64,000 bases of DNA, from NCBI GenBank assembly GCA_900317885.1, contig ONIM01000002.1, positions 124,001 to 188,000 of the forward strand, in the 5' to 3' direction. Every line of letters begins with the position of its first letter. Position 1 is the stretch's first letter. The stretch is from an uncultured Bacteroidales bacterium. GTDB taxonomy: Bacteria > Bacteroidota > Bacteroidia > Bacteroidales > Paludibacteraceae. The notes under the pieces are model-generated. The model saw only the letters and a program-made list of their open reading frames with translations. It did not search any database and was not told the origin of the DNA. This document shows, piece by piece, positions 25,995 through 34,262 of the stretch. The position numbers and the translations under genes were made by a program.

Positions 25995-26411
25995 TTAATC
26001 TTTTAAAAATTCCACTTCTACACCGGCTCTCTTGAGAAGTTCGACGCCGTCCATGATGCGATATTCCTCGCCGTAGACGACCCTTTTGATGCCGGATTGG
26101 ATGATAAGTTTGGAGCACTCCAGGCATGGCGAAGCGGTGACGTATAGCGTTGCGCCGTCGGAGGAGTTGTTGGACCTCGCTACTTTGGTCAGGGCGTTCG
26201 CCTCGGCGTGCAGCACGTAGGGTTTGGAGACATTGTTCTCGTCCTCGCAGATGTTCTCAAAGCCCGAAGGGGTACCGTTGTAGCCGTCGGAGATGATCAT
26301 CTGGTCCTTCACTAAGAGGGCACCGACTTTGCGGCGCACACAATAACTATTTTCCGCCCACGTGCGCGCCATGCGCATATAGAGGTAGTCGCGTTTTTGT
26401 TGTTTATCCAT
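25995..26411 (-). CDS. Deoxycytidylate deaminase (ComEB-like)
   Basis: 138 residues, typical. Deaminates dCMP to dUMP for thymidylate synthesis. Zinc-site motifs are HAEANALTKVA (His and the catalytic Glu) near residue 70 and ASPCLECSKLI (two Cys) near residue 95. The N-terminus MDKQQKRDYLYMRMARTWAE and SYCVRRKVGALLVKD match Bacteroides dCMP deaminases. It is cytoplasmic. It follows the AI-2E permease gene closely and precedes the S41 gene across a repeat-filled spacer. Confidence 0.93.
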   Translation of the reverse strand: MDKQQKRDYLYMRMARTWAENSYCVRRKVGALLVKDQMIISDGYNGTPSGFENICEDENNVSKPYVLHAEANALTKVARSNNSSDGATLYVTASPCLECSKLIIQSGIKRVVYGEEYRIMDGVELLKRAGVEVEFLKD

Positions 26412-26426
26412 AAATCATGTGCTATT

Positions 26427-27485
26427 TTATTTACTACTGGGTTCTTTGCGCAGGCGCCCTCGGTAATGCCCCTGATGCGCGCGGGACCGGACACCGCGGT
26501 TCGCTACGTAACGGTCGTAATAACTGATGATGAGGGTGGTGAGCGGCAGAGCAATGATCATGCCGATGACCCCAAACAACGCGCCCCAGATACTGAGACT
26601 GAGGAGGATGGCTGCCGGGCTCATACCCGTGACGTCACCCATGATCTTCGGCGTAAGGATGAGGTCCTGGATAGATTGCACGACCACGAAGACAATCGCC
26701 ATCATCAGAATCGTGAGCCATATCGGCTGACCCGTCTGCGCCGATTGCAGGATGCACAACACGATACAGGGAGGAATGCCTAATGCCTGCATATACGGCA
26801 CCATATTCAGCAAGCCGATGATGAGTCCCATCGCGATGCCCATCGGCATGCCCGTGATGGTGAAACCGAGGGCGAAAAGGAAGCCCACGCAGGTAGCTAC
26901 CATCGCTTGGCCGCGGAAATATGCGTTCATGTTTCGGTCGATGTCGCCCATGATGGTCACTACTTGCGGACGGATCTTGCGCGGGATAAAATGGCTGTAG
27001 TTTGCCCGTATCTTCGGGAAGTCAATCATCAGGAAGATGAGGTACATGAAGCCGATGAAGACGACTACCAATTCGCTCAGCCAGCTCAGTCCGCCGGTGA
27101 TCCAATTTCCTATTTTCGGCAGCAGCTCCTTGATCGAGTTGGTTAACTCGGGGTTTGCCAGCGCTGCCTGCCAATCCCATTCGGTCTGCCATTTCAGCAG
27201 TTTCTCCTGGGTCTCGGCAGAGACATAGTCGTTGATGTCGATCGTCGCTACATAGGCCTGAAAACCCGTCCAGGCAGTATTGACCTGGTCGATTACCGGT
27301 TGGCGCAGCGAAGCGACGGCTCCTACAAGAATACTAACTACCAGGAGCAAGGTGACAACCACCGCGAGCGCGCGGTTGCGCACACGACACTTGGTCTGGA
27401 TAAAACCCACTACGGGGTCCAAGACATACGCCAGAAGAAAACTAACAAAAAACGGCAGTAGGACGCCGTACAGACGACTAAACAT
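26427..27485 (-). CDS. AI-2E family transporter / permease
   Basis: 352 residues with about eight hydrophobic segments, the layout of the AI-2E exporter (PerM/YdiK) family. The N-terminus FSRLYGVLLPFFVSFLLAYV is characteristic. The conserved central region GITMGMPMG-like (TITGMPMGIAMGLIIGLLNM, VPYMQALGIPP) and the C-terminal LTPKIMGDVTGMSPAAIL with LGIMIALPLT-like (IGMIIALPLTTLIISYY) features are visible. The substrate is not known; family members export small molecules or act in ion homeostasis. Genes for a holin-like and a YtxH protein lie directly upstream in the same unit. Confidence 0.9.
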   Translation of the reverse strand: MFSRLYGVLLPFFVSFLLAYVLDPVVGFIQTKCRVRNRALAVVVTLLLVVSILVGAVASLRQPVIDQVNTAWTGFQAYVATIDINDYVSAETQEKLLKWQTEWDWQAALANPELTNSIKELLPKIGNWITGGLSWLSELVVVFIGFMYLIFLMIDFPKIRANYSHFIPRKIRPQVVTIMGDIDRNMNAYFRGQAMVATCVGFLFALGFTITGMPMGIAMGLIIGLLNMVPYMQALGIPPCIVLCILQSAQTGQPIWLTILMMAIVFVVVQSIQDLILTPKIMGDVTGMSPAAILLSLSIWGALFGVIGMIIALPLTTLIISYYDRYVANRGVRSRAHQGHYRGRLRKEPSSK

Positions 27486-27496
27486 GTACTATTTGG

Positions 27497-27991
27497 TCAT
27501 TTTTTGTGGAACACTCTTGAGAGCCAGGTCCAAGCACGCTCGATGAAGGAGATATAGAAGTTCACCTCCCGGGTCGCATTATCGACGCGGTTCTCAATCC
27601 GGAGGTAGTCCAACTCGGCCTGATGCTCTGCCTCCAGGGTCTTGAGCGCCAACTCTTCTTCGGAACCGATCTGCTTCGTCATGAGCCGGATGAAGGGGTG
27701 GATGAACAGAGGTTTTCTACATGCAACCACGATAGCGATAAGGAGGACATATCCCGCGCCTAAGATCAGCGCCGCCGCCCATAACGGCATCACGTGGCTC
27801 ATCGCGTGCAGCGCAGCTACAGCACCAAATGCGAGCATCGCAAAGATGCATAGAACGACCGTGAAGATCAGCAGGAACAAGCCTAAGATACGGCTGATGA
27901 TACCGATAAGGCGCAGTCTGCCTACTTCGCCTACGGACTTACCGTAGGCGGTGATTTCCTCTTTGATTTGCGTAAGGAGATCGTTCTTCAT
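27497..27991 (-). CDS. Phage-holin-like (Holin-X/YqjE) membrane protein
   Basis: 164 residues. The N-terminal 35 residues are amphipathic (MKNDLLTQIKEEITAYGKSV), then two hydrophobic hairpin segments (ILGLFLLIFTVVLCIFAMLA and WAAALILGAGYVLLIAIVVA), then a charged C-terminal half likely to be helical. This is the Holin-X / YqjE-like family, common next to YtxH proteins in Bacteroidota. Despite the family name there are no phage genes nearby. A role in envelope stress or membrane organisation is inferred. It overlaps no gene but is one base from the YtxH stop. Confidence 0.8.
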   Translation of the reverse strand: MKNDLLTQIKEEITAYGKSVGEVGRLRLIGIISRILGLFLLIFTVVLCIFAMLAFGAVAALHAMSHVMPLWAAALILGAGYVLLIAIVVACRKPLFIHPFIRLMTKQIGSEEELALKTLEAEHQAELDYLRIENRVDNATREVNFYISFIERAWTWLSRVFHKK

Positions 27992-27992
27992 C

Positions 27993-28199
27993 TCATGCCT
28001 CCTTTTCTGCAGCCACTGCGGCCTCGAGGTCTTTCTTTACTTGTACGCAGTAGTCTTGCGCGCGTTTGGTAGCGTCTTGCGTCAGGTCTTTCAGCTCCTC
28101 ACGCATCTCTTCACCGCTCTTCGGCGCAAGTAATAATGCTACGGCAGCTCCTACGGCTGCACCGGCAGCAAAAATGAAAAATCTTTTCATGTCAGTCAT
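27993..28199 (-). CDS. YtxH domain protein
   Basis: 68 residues. FFIFAAGAAVGAAVALLLAP is a single glycine/alanine-rich membrane segment followed by the YtxH signature KSGEEMREELKDLTQDA and an amphipathic helical tail. The start could be residue 1 or residue 4 (MKRFF); I kept the longer form. The family is linked to stress responses in Gram-positives, with no defined mechanism here. It pairs with the Holin-X-like gene one base downstream, a recurrent pair in Bacteroidales. Confidence 0.85.
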   Translation of the reverse strand: MTDMKRFFIFAAGAAVGAAVALLLAPKSGEEMREELKDLTQDATKRAQDYCVQVKKDLEAAVAAEKEA

Positions 28200-28222
28200 T
28201 AGTTTTGGGTTATTTTTCGTTA

Positions 28223-29575
28223 TTATTGGAGCAGCTCTGCGGCAAAGGACTTGACGTCAATGCCGTCGAACGTGCCCGAAGACATCATCAGCAGGGCGAT
28301 GCCCTGATCTTCAGATTTATGATTTATGATTTCAGATTTTAATCTCTCTTGCAAGGCCTCGGATGCTGTGAAGACCTCCACATTTTTCGTGCCAAAAGCC
28401 TTGCGCACGTCCTCCGCTGTGATGGGGGTGAGGCGCTTGTGCTCAATGACTTTGGGGTTGAAATATACGTACGCGATATCCGCCTCCTTCATGCAATCCT
28501 TGTATTGCGGCAGGAAATCCGCCATGAGGGACGAGAAGGTATGGAGCTCCATGCAAGCGATGAGTTTCTTCTCGGGGTACCGTTCCCGTACTGCATTGAC
28601 GGTCGCTTTGAGTTTGGAGGGCGAGTGGGCGAAGTCCTTGTACGCTACCGAGCTCTCCGTCTCGCAGATCTTCTCCAAGCGGTTCGAGGCGCCGGTGAAG
28701 GAGCTGATCTCGCGGTAGAAATCCTCCGGCGCAACGCCGATACAATGGCACGCGAGCATGGCGGCTTGGAGGTTCTGCATGTTGTGGCGGCCGAAGACCT
28801 GCATCTCGACATCCCCAGTGTATTCCTTGTAAGGAATGGCGGTAATCTCGCGATCCCGACATTCCGATATCTCGAGAGCCAACTGGCGCAGGTTCTCGTC
28901 TCCTTCGTAGTAGATAAACGAGCCCTTGGGTTGGATCGAATGAACGAACTTACGGAAAGTGTCCACGTATTCCGGGAAGGTGGGGAAGACATTGATGTGA
29001 TCCCAGGCGATGCCGGTGAGGATGGCTACATGGGGGTGGTACCAAAGAAATTTGGATCGGAGATCCAGCGGGGAGGTGAGGTACTCATCGCCCTCGAAGA
29101 CGGCGTACTTGGCGGTGTCGGAGAGCCGTACCATCCGCTCGAAGCCCTCTATCTGCGCACCTACCATATAATCGGCTTCGATGCCGAGACGGTTAAGGAC
29201 GTAGAGGATCATGGAGGTCGTGGTAGTCTTGCCGTGCGAGCCGCCTACGACGATACGGATCTTGTCTTTCGTTTGCTCATAGAGGTACTCCGGGAAGGAG
29301 TAGATCTTGATGCCTAACTCGCGCGCCCGCACCAATTCCGGATTATCTTCGCGCGCGTGCATTCCTAAGATTATAGCATCTATATCCGGGGTGATGCGCT
29401 CGGGGTGCCATCCTATCTCGTCGGGCAGTAATCCCGCATCGCGCAGGTGAGACAGCGCGGGCTCGAAGATTTCATCGTCCGAGCCCGTTACCTTGTATCC
29501 CGCCTTGGAGGCAACGGCGAGTGCCAAATTATGCATCGCCGCGCCACCTATAGCTATGAAATGTATCCTTATCAT
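28223..29575 (-). CDS. mpl: UDP-N-acetylmuramate : L-Ala-gamma-D-Glu-meso-DAP ligase
   Basis: 450 residues. Joins recycled murein tripeptide to UDP-MurNAc in the cytoplasm. The Mur ligase layout is visible: HFIAIGGAAMHNLALAV (Rossmann), VVGGSHGKTTTTSMILYVLN (P-loop near residue 108), VFEGDEYLTSPLDLRSKF (Mpl-type, not MurC), and IAWDHINVFPT. Residues 413-423 (KSEIINHKSED) are encoded by an AT-rich dispersed repeat inserted in frame before the final strand IALLMMSSGTFDGID. The start overlaps the trigger factor stop by four bases. Confidence 0.94.
   Translation of the reverse strand: MIRIHFIAIGGAAMHNLALAVASKAGYKVTGSDDEIFEPALSHLRDAGLLPDEIGWHPERITPDIDAIILGMHAREDNPELVRARELGIKIYSFPEYLYEQTKDKIRIVVGGSHGKTTTTSMILYVLNRLGIEADYMVGAQIEGFERMVRLSDTAKYAVFEGDEYLTSPLDLRSKFLWYHPHVAILTGIAWDHINVFPTFPEYVDTFRKFVHSIQPKGSFIYYEGDENLRQLALEISECRDREITAIPYKEYTGDVEMQVFGRHNMQNLQAAMLACHCIGVAPEDFYREISSFTGASNRLEKICETESSVAYKDFAHSPSKLKATVNAVRERYPEKKLIACMELHTFSSLMADFLPQYKDCMKEADIAYVYFNPKVIEHKRLTPITAEDVRKAFGTKNVEVFTASEALQERLKSEIINHKSEDQGIALLMMSSGTFDGIDVKSFAAELLQ
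28307..28346. repeat. AT-rich repeat inserted in frame in mpl
   Basis: TCAGATTTATGATTTATGAT and TTCAGATTTT match the spacer family of 25953-25994 but lie inside the coding frame, encoding KSEIINHKSED. Confidence 0.7.
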
Positions 29576-30654
29576 TTGAATAATTTGTCAAACTCCTCTT
29601 GACTTACAGTCTTGGGCTCGATCTTGGCGATGCCCTTGATGGCGTCGAAGATCTTGTCCTCTACCACGCGCTCTACGATGCCGCGGAGTTGGTTCTCGTT
29701 TTTGAGCATCTCTTGTGCGTAGTTGGAGAGCATGGCGTCATCGACGTTCATCAGGCCGTACTGCATGAATTGCATCTGAGCGATACGTTTGGCAAAGGCC
29801 TCTACCTCCTCTTTCTCCACGTTGATGTTATACTCCTTCATCAGCTGGTCTTTGGCGAGGTGCCATTTCAGTTCGTCGAGCATCTTGTCGAAGTCTTTGT
29901 CGAGTTCCTCCTGGGTCATCTTCTCGTTGGTAGCGAGTACCCAGCGTTTGAGGAAGTCCTCCGGGAAGGCGATCTTCTCCATCTTCTTCATGATAGCGGC
30001 TTTCACGTCCAGGCCAAAGCGATATTTGCTCTCCTCTGCGAGGGAACGAACGATATCTTCCTTGATGCGCGCGCGGAAACCTGCCTCATCTTTCGGAGCG
30101 TCTGCGCCGTACACCTTCGCGAACAACTCGGCATCAACTGCGCAGGGTTTCACCTCTGCCTTGGTACCTTTCTCCTTATCCTCGGGGATGTACTCGCCGA
30201 AACGGTTGGTGTAGGCCTCTACCTGCTTGTTGATCATCTCCTCGGTCGGCTCGATGGTGTACTCCGGCAGTTTGTTCTTGCCATTGAGTTTGGCATCGAA
30301 CTCCGGTGCTACCGCGATGTCGAAGAGGAAAGTGAAGGTGTCCTCATTGTCGAGGTCGATCTTCGGGGAGTCCTCGCTTGGCAGCGGATCGCCGAGGATC
30401 TGGATCTTATTGTCCTCAATGTGCTTCTGGAGGTGCTCTCCCACGAGTTTGTTCAGTACGTCAGCGAGGATGCCCTTGCCGTACATTTTCTTCACCAGAC
30501 CGGCAGGAACCATACCCGGGCGGAAACCCGGCATCTGCGCCTTGTGGCGTACTTCTTTGAGCTGCTTAGCTACTTCTTCCTGATAGTCAGCAGGCTCGAT
30601 CACGAGGGTTACTACTGCCTTCAGGTCTTTCAATTCAGATTGATTAATTTGCAT
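29572..30654 (-). CDS. tig: Trigger factor lacking the PPIase domain
   Basis: 360 residues from the ATG at 30652-30654; ten further upstream codons fall in repeat DNA and are rejected. Trigger factor binds the ribosome exit tunnel and shields nascent chains. The N-terminal ribosome-binding domain (1-115) has MPGFRPGMVPAGLVKKMYG. After VEAYTNRFGEYIPED near residue 155 only about 20 residues remain before the C-terminal chaperone domain begins at DAELFAKVYGADAPKDEAGF. Bacteroidota homologues carry about 100 residues of FKBP-type PPIase there and total about 450. The C-terminal arms (FPEDFLKRWVLATNEKMTQE) look intact. Confidence 0.9.
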   Translation of the reverse strand: MQINQSELKDLKAVVTLVIEPADYQEEVAKQLKEVRHKAQMPGFRPGMVPAGLVKKMYGKGILADVLNKLVGEHLQKHIEDNKIQILGDPLPSEDSPKIDLDNEDTFTFLFDIAVAPEFDAKLNGKNKLPEYTIEPTEEMINKQVEAYTNRFGEYIPEDKEKGTKAEVKPCAVDAELFAKVYGADAPKDEAGFRARIKEDIVRSLAEESKYRFGLDVKAAIMKKMEKIAFPEDFLKRWVLATNEKMTQEELDKDFDKMLDELKWHLAKDQLMKEYNINVEKEEVEAFAKRIAQMQFMQYGLMNVDDAMLSNYAQEMLKNENQLRGIVERVVEDKIFDAIKGIAKIEPKTVSQEEFDKLFK

Positions 30655-30660
30655 AAATAT

Positions 30661-30696
30661 TAATTTTAAAATTTCAAATTTCAAATTTCAAATTGC
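30661..30696. repeat. AT-rich spacer repeat (AAATTTCAAATTTCAAATTT)
   Basis: Three to four direct AAATTTC units between typA and trigger factor genes. Confidence 0.6.
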
Positions 30697-30705
30697 GCGC
30701 AGCGC

Positions 30706-32520
30706 TCATGCTCTTCCTGCGCGTTTGCGCTCGAGTTCGTCGAGGATGATCTTGCGGATACGCATTGCGTGCGGAGTGACCTCTACGTACTCGTCCTCCT
30801 TGATGTACTCGAGTGCCTCCTCCAGGCTCATACGCACGGGCGGCGGCAGGACGGCTTTGTCGTCCGCGGATTTGGAGCGCATGTTCGTCAGTTTCTTGGA
30901 TTTGGTGACGTTGATGACGATGTCGCCTTCCTTGGCGTTCTCGCCCACCACTTGTCCGGCGTACACCTCTTCCTGCGGGTCGATAAAGAACTTACCGCGA
31001 TCCTGCAGCTTGTCGAGGGCGTAAGCGTATGCCGTACCGGCCTCCATGGCGATGAGTGAACCGTTGTTACGCTTCACGATCTCGCCTTTCCACGGCTGGT
31101 ACTCGAGGAAGCGGTGCGCCATGATGGCTTCTCCGGCGGAGACGTTCATTACATAGGTACGCATACCCATGATGCCGCGGGAAGGGATGGTGAACTCCAG
31201 ATGTACGCGGTCGTTGATCATCTCCATCTTCGTCATCTCGCCTTTGTGGGTAGAGACGAACTCGATGATCTTGCCCGAACACTCTTCGGGCGTGTTGACC
31301 GTCAGGGACTCTACCGGCTCGCATTTGACGCCGTCAATCTCCTTGATGATCACCTGCGGCTGACCTACCTGCAGCTCGTATCCCTCGCGACGCATGGTCT
31401 CGATGAGTACCGACAGGTGTAGTACACCGCGGCCGAAGACGCGCCAACTGCTCTCCTCTGCGCCTTTCTCTACGCGCAGGGCGAGGTTTTTCTCGAGCTC
31501 TTTATTGAGACGGTCCTGGATATGTCGGCTGGTAACGAACTTGCCGTCCTGGCCGAAGAAGGGGCTGTCGTTGATGCAGAAAGTCATGGACATGGTCGGC
31601 TCGTCGATGGCGATGGGTTTCAGCGCCTCGGGCTCTACGGCGTCGCAGATGGTGTCGCCGATCTCAAAACCGTCGATACCGATCATGGCGCAGATGTCGC
31701 CGTTCTTCACGACGTCGGTCTTCACGTGCCCCATGCCGGAGAAGGTATGCAGCTCTTTGATCTTGGTCTTGACCATCGTGCCGTCTTTCTTAGCGAGCGT
31801 CACCGCCTGTCCGTCTTTGAATTCGCCGCGGTGAACACGACCGATAGCGATACGGCCGACGTAGGCGTTATAGTCCAGCGAGGTCACGAGCATCTGCGGC
31901 GTACCGGGGTTGTCTTCCGGAGCCGGGATGTACTCGATGATGGCGTCCATGAGGTCTGTGAGGTCGGTGGTCGGTTTCTTCCAGTCGCGCGACATCCAGC
32001 CGTTCTTCGCCGAGCCGTACAGGGTCTGGAAATCCAGCTGGTCGTCCGTCGCGTTGAGGTTGCACATGAGGTCGAAAACCTCCTCCTGCACCTCGTCCGG
32101 ACGGCAGTTGAGTTTATCTACTTTGTTGATTACCACGATGGGCTTGAGGCCCAGCTCCAGCGCCTTCTGCAGTACGAAACGTGTCTGCGGCATCGGGCCT
32201 TCGAACGCATCAACGAGCAGCAGTACGCCGTCCGCCATATTCAGTACGCGCTCTACCTCGCCGCCGAAATCCGCGTGCCCCGGAGTGTCGATGATGTTGA
32301 TCTTGGTGCCCTTGTACTCGATGGCTACGTTCTTGGCGAGGATGGTGATGCCACGCTCGCGCTCCAGGTCGTTGTTGTCGAGGATCAGCTCTTTGGGCTG
32401 GTCGCTGAACTCGGATTGTTGTTGCTTAACCACGTTCGCTGTGTATAACATCTTGTCCACGAGCGTCGTTTTACCGTGGTCCACGTGCGCAATAATTGCT
32501 ATATTTCTGATATTTTGCAT
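30706..32520 (-). CDS. typA: Translational GTPase TypA/BipA
   Basis: 604 residues from the ATG at 32518-32520; the 16 in-frame codons upstream cross the -7 box and are rejected. A ribosome-associated GTPase involved in 50S assembly and stress adaptation. Motifs: G1 [15 protein letters not shown] near residue 11, switch [25 protein letters not shown], and [16 protein letters not shown]-like domain II ([20 protein letters not shown]), domains III and V ([34 protein letters not shown]) and the BipA-specific C-terminal domain ([20 protein letters not shown]) are complete. It is the first gene of a nine-gene minus-strand run. Confidence 0.97.
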   Translation of the reverse strand: MQNIRNIAIIAHVDHGKTTLVDKMLYTANVVKQQQSEFSDQPKELILDNNDLERERGITILAKNVAIEYKGTKINIIDTPGHADFGGEVERVLNMADGVLLLVDAFEGPMPQTRFVLQKALELGLKPIVVINKVDKLNCRPDEVQEEVFDLMCNLNATDDQLDFQTLYGSAKNGWMSRDWKKPTTDLTDLMDAIIEYIPAPEDNPGTPQMLVTSLDYNAYVGRIAIGRVHRGEFKDGQAVTLAKKDGTMVKTKIKELHTFSGMGHVKTDVVKNGDICAMIGIDGFEIGDTICDAVEPEALKPIAIDEPTMSMTFCINDSPFFGQDGKFVTSRHIQDRLNKELEKNLALRVEKGAEESSWRVFGRGVLHLSVLIETMRREGYELQVGQPQVIIKEIDGVKCEPVESLTVNTPEECSGKIIEFVSTHKGEMTKMEMINDRVHLEFTIPSRGIMGMRTYVMNVSAGEAIMAHRFLEYQPWKGEIVKRNNGSLIAMEAGTAYAYALDKLQDRGKFFIDPQEEVYAGQVVGENAKEGDIVINVTKSKKLTNMRSKSADDKAVLPPPVRMSLEEALEYIKEDEYVEVTPHAMRIRKIILDELERKRAGRA

Positions 32521-32565
32521 AATCGTTTGGGTATTTGCCCTATTTAGGCAAATTAAATTCGGGCA

Positions 32566-32596
32566 CAAAGGTACACTTTTTTTCTCATATATGCAA
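32566..32596 (-). promoter_or_regulatory. Promoter of typA
   Basis: On the minus strand: TTG (32594-32596), 20-base spacer with an A7 run, then TACCTTTG (32566-32573). A GCGCGCGCGC run precedes it. Confidence 0.8.
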
Positions 32597-32647
32597 GCGC
32601 GCGCGCAATTTTTTTTATTTTGTAATGTGTGATTTGTAAAATGAGGT

Positions 32648-32710
32648 TGACAAATTGTCAGTACATTTTGCTGTTTAGTAATAATTTGTCAAATCGACTG
32701 CACATTTTGT
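32648..32710. promoter_or_regulatory. Possible operator: TGACAAATTGTCA palindrome and direct repeats
   Basis: TGACAAATTGTCA (32648-32660) is an odd-centred palindrome. A half-site TTTGTCA recurs at 32685-32691, and both are followed by CATTTTG (32664-32670, 32703-32709). It lies about 30-90 bases upstream of the plus-strand promoter, where an activator or repressor could bind. Confidence 0.35.
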
Positions 32711-32739
32711 AGAAATTTATTACTTTTTGCTCGAAATAT

Positions 32740-32770
32740 TTGGTGGGTCAAAAAAAAGGCAGTAATTTTG
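32740..32770 (+). promoter_or_regulatory. Promoter of the small secreted protein gene
   Basis: TTG (32740-32742), 20-base spacer with an A8 run, TAATTTTG (32763-32770). The leader is about 90 bases. Confidence 0.8.
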
Positions 32771-32772
32771 CA

Positions 32773-32837
32773 CCGGATTTCGGAAACGAGGGTTTTTATA
32801 CCTACCGAAAGCCCCGCAAGCGGATGCGTTAATCCGG
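32773..32837 (+). promoter_or_regulatory. Potentially structured 5' leader
   Basis: CCGGATT (32773-32779) can pair with AATCCGG (32831-32837). Inside, TTTCGG / CCGAAA (32778-32783, 32805-32810) and CCGC-AA-GCGG form alternative or nested stems. It does not match a riboswitch family I can recognise. Confidence 0.35.
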
Positions 32838-32868
32838 AAAAAACGATCTTTTAAAGAAAGGTACAAAA

Positions 32869-33156
32869 ATGAAAAAGGTATTATTTAGTCTGTTAACCAT
32901 CGTATCGTTGGTAGCAGGAGTGACCTTAACCAATGCCGCCCAAAACACCAACGATAAATTTACAGTTCGCTTCCGCGAAAACACGCTTGTAGTAGCGTCC
33001 ACTCAAATGGAGGAAGCCCGCATCTACTCGATGCAAGGCAAGTTGCTCCAGAAGGAAAAAGGAAAATTCGCGGAATTCCCCCTGGAGCGCGGTACCTACC
33101 GCCTCTACGCCAAAGTGAACGGCGAAACAGTAACCCGGAGAATTGAGCTCCGTTAA
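32869..33156 (+). CDS. Small secreted protein consisting of a sorting-domain-like module
   Basis: 95 residues. MKKVLFSLLTIVSLVAGVTL and the following TNA form a signal peptide. The remaining 70 residues (NTLVVASTQMEEARIYSMQG, LLQKEKGKFAEFPLERGTYR, then VNGETVTRRIELR) follow the type A C-terminal sorting domain pattern of T9SS cargo: a short strand, IYxxxGKLL, a turn, L-x-x-GTYxxxxxVNG and a basic end. There is no cargo domain. It could be a decoy, a regulator of the secretion machinery, or simply a small periplasmic protein of similar fold. It has its own promoter, a long leader and a strong terminator, so it is probably well expressed. Confidence 0.75.
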   Translation: MKKVLFSLLTIVSLVAGVTLTNAAQNTNDKFTVRFRENTLVVASTQMEEARIYSMQGKLLQKEKGKFAEFPLERGTYRLYAKVNGETVTRRIELR

Positions 33157-33162
33157 TTTTGC

Positions 33163-33190
33163 AGCGTGCATTAATGCACGCTTTTTTTTT
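33163..33190 (+). terminator. Rho-independent terminator after the small secreted protein gene
   Basis: Perfect 20-base palindrome AGCGTGCATTAATGCACGCT (33163-33182) followed by a run of T. The T run touches the stop codon of the convergent lptG-like gene. Confidence 0.9.
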
Positions 33191-34262
33191 ATTGACATGC
33201 CCGTCTATAAAGCGGGATGGAGATGGCGAGGAATACGAAGTTCGGCAGCCATGCCGCCATGAAAGGGGACATGACATTATTGACCGAGAAAGTGGTGCTG
33301 ACGGTGGAGAACAAGATATACGCAGCGGTCAGAACGACGCCTATACCCAGGTTTTTCCCCATGCCTCCGCGTACCTTCCGGCTCGACATCGTTACGCCCA
33401 GGAGGGTCATGATGAAGGCGCCCAGGGGGGACGCCCAGCGCTTATGGTACTCCACCTCAAAGGCCTTTACGTTGCCCGATCCGCGTTCCCGCTGCCGCTC
33501 CATGTAATGGCGCAACTCAGGGGTCGTCATCTGTTGCGCCTGCTGCGCGGAGATGAAGAGTTCGTCCGGGATGATCGGCAGGATGATGTCCTTCCTCTCG
33601 CCGCGCTCCAGACTCTCGCGCATGCCTGTGAAGGTGCGTTCGGTATAGTCCTCCAAGTGCCAGTTTTCCAAGGAGTCGTAGTAGATCCTGTCGGCGGTGG
33701 TACGGGACATGAGGGTCTTGCCGTCAAACTGCTCGATGGAACACCTGTAACCCATTTGGTTGTATTTGCGGAAAGACTCGATATAGAGGATAGTGCCGGG
33801 TTCCACCTCTAATTGTACGTTGCGCGCGTTCTCCGTCGTGAAATGCTCGATGTAGCGGTCCGTGAAATGCAGCATTCGTTCGCTGCTGCGCGGAATGACC
33901 CATCCTCCGAGGACGACACCCAGGATAAACAACAAGGTGGCGGAGAAGGCGTAGGGAACCATCAGCCGATGGTAACTCATGCCCGCGGCGTGCATCGCGA
34001 TGATCTCCGAGTTGCCCGCCATCTTGGAGGTGAAATAAATGACGGAAATGAAGATGAACAGCGAGCTGAACATGTTCATGTAATAGGGGATGAAGGGGAT
34101 GTAGTAGTCCCAGATGATCTCCCGGAGGGGTACTTGGGATTCGAAGAAATCGTCCATCTTCTCCGTCAGGTCAAAGACGATAGCGATGGACAAAATCAGC
34201 ACGATCGAGAAAAAGAACGTGCCGAGAAATTTCTTGACTATGTACCAATCGAGTTTTTTCAC
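33189..34262 (-). CDS. LptF/LptG-family permease (LPS export)
   Basis: 357 residues. The start codon is GTG (34260-34262), which shares one base with the TAG stop of tgt. Six membrane segments flank a periplasmic beta-jellyroll: three N-terminal (LGTFFFSIVLILSIAIVFDL, MFSSLFIFISVIYF, ATLLFILGVVLGGWVIP), the soluble region at about 125-270, and three C-terminal (WASPLGAFIMTLLGVTMSSR, GIGVVLTAAYILFSTVS). This is the YjgP/YjgQ architecture that forms the LptB2FG exporter moving lipopolysaccharide to the outer membrane. Whether it is LptF or LptG cannot be decided; LptG-like is the usual Bacteroides annotation. Confidence 0.9.
   Translation of the reverse strand: MKKLDWYIVKKFLGTFFFSIVLILSIAIVFDLTEKMDDFFESQVPLREIIWDYYIPFIPYYMNMFSSLFIFISVIYFTSKMAGNSEIIAMHAAGMSYHRLMVPYAFSATLLFILGVVLGGWVIPRSSERMLHFTDRYIEHFTTENARNVQLEVEPGTILYIESFRKYNQMGYRCSIEQFDGKTLMSRTTADRIYYDSLENWHLEDYTERTFTGMRESLERGERKDIILPIIPDELFISAQQAQQMTTPELRHYMERQRERGSGNVKAFEVEYHKRWASPLGAFIMTLLGVTMSSRKVRGGMGKNLGIGVVLTAAYILFSTVSTTFSVNNVMSPFMAAWLPNFVFLAISIPLYRRACQ

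Larger units (their letters stand above)
32521..32868. other. 348-bp intergenic control region between typA and the small secreted protein gene
   Basis: The only gene-free stretch over 300 bases. It holds the minus-strand typA promoter, the plus-strand promoter of the next gene, a TGACAAATTGTCA palindrome with direct repeats, and a potentially folded leader; all are listed separately. I see no additional coding sequence. Confidence 0.7.

Noticed and set aside
27497..27991. Prophage remnant suggested by the holin-like protein
   Set aside because: The family is a common chromosomal membrane protein paired with YtxH; no other phage genes are present.
28223..29575. MurC rather than Mpl
   Set aside because: The EGDEYLTSPLDLRSKF segment and gene context fit Mpl; MurC motifs in this region differ.
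32773..32837. Known riboswitch (c-di-GMP-I type) in the leader
   Set aside because: A CCGAAAGCC-like stretch is present, but the rest of the conserved core could not be matched.
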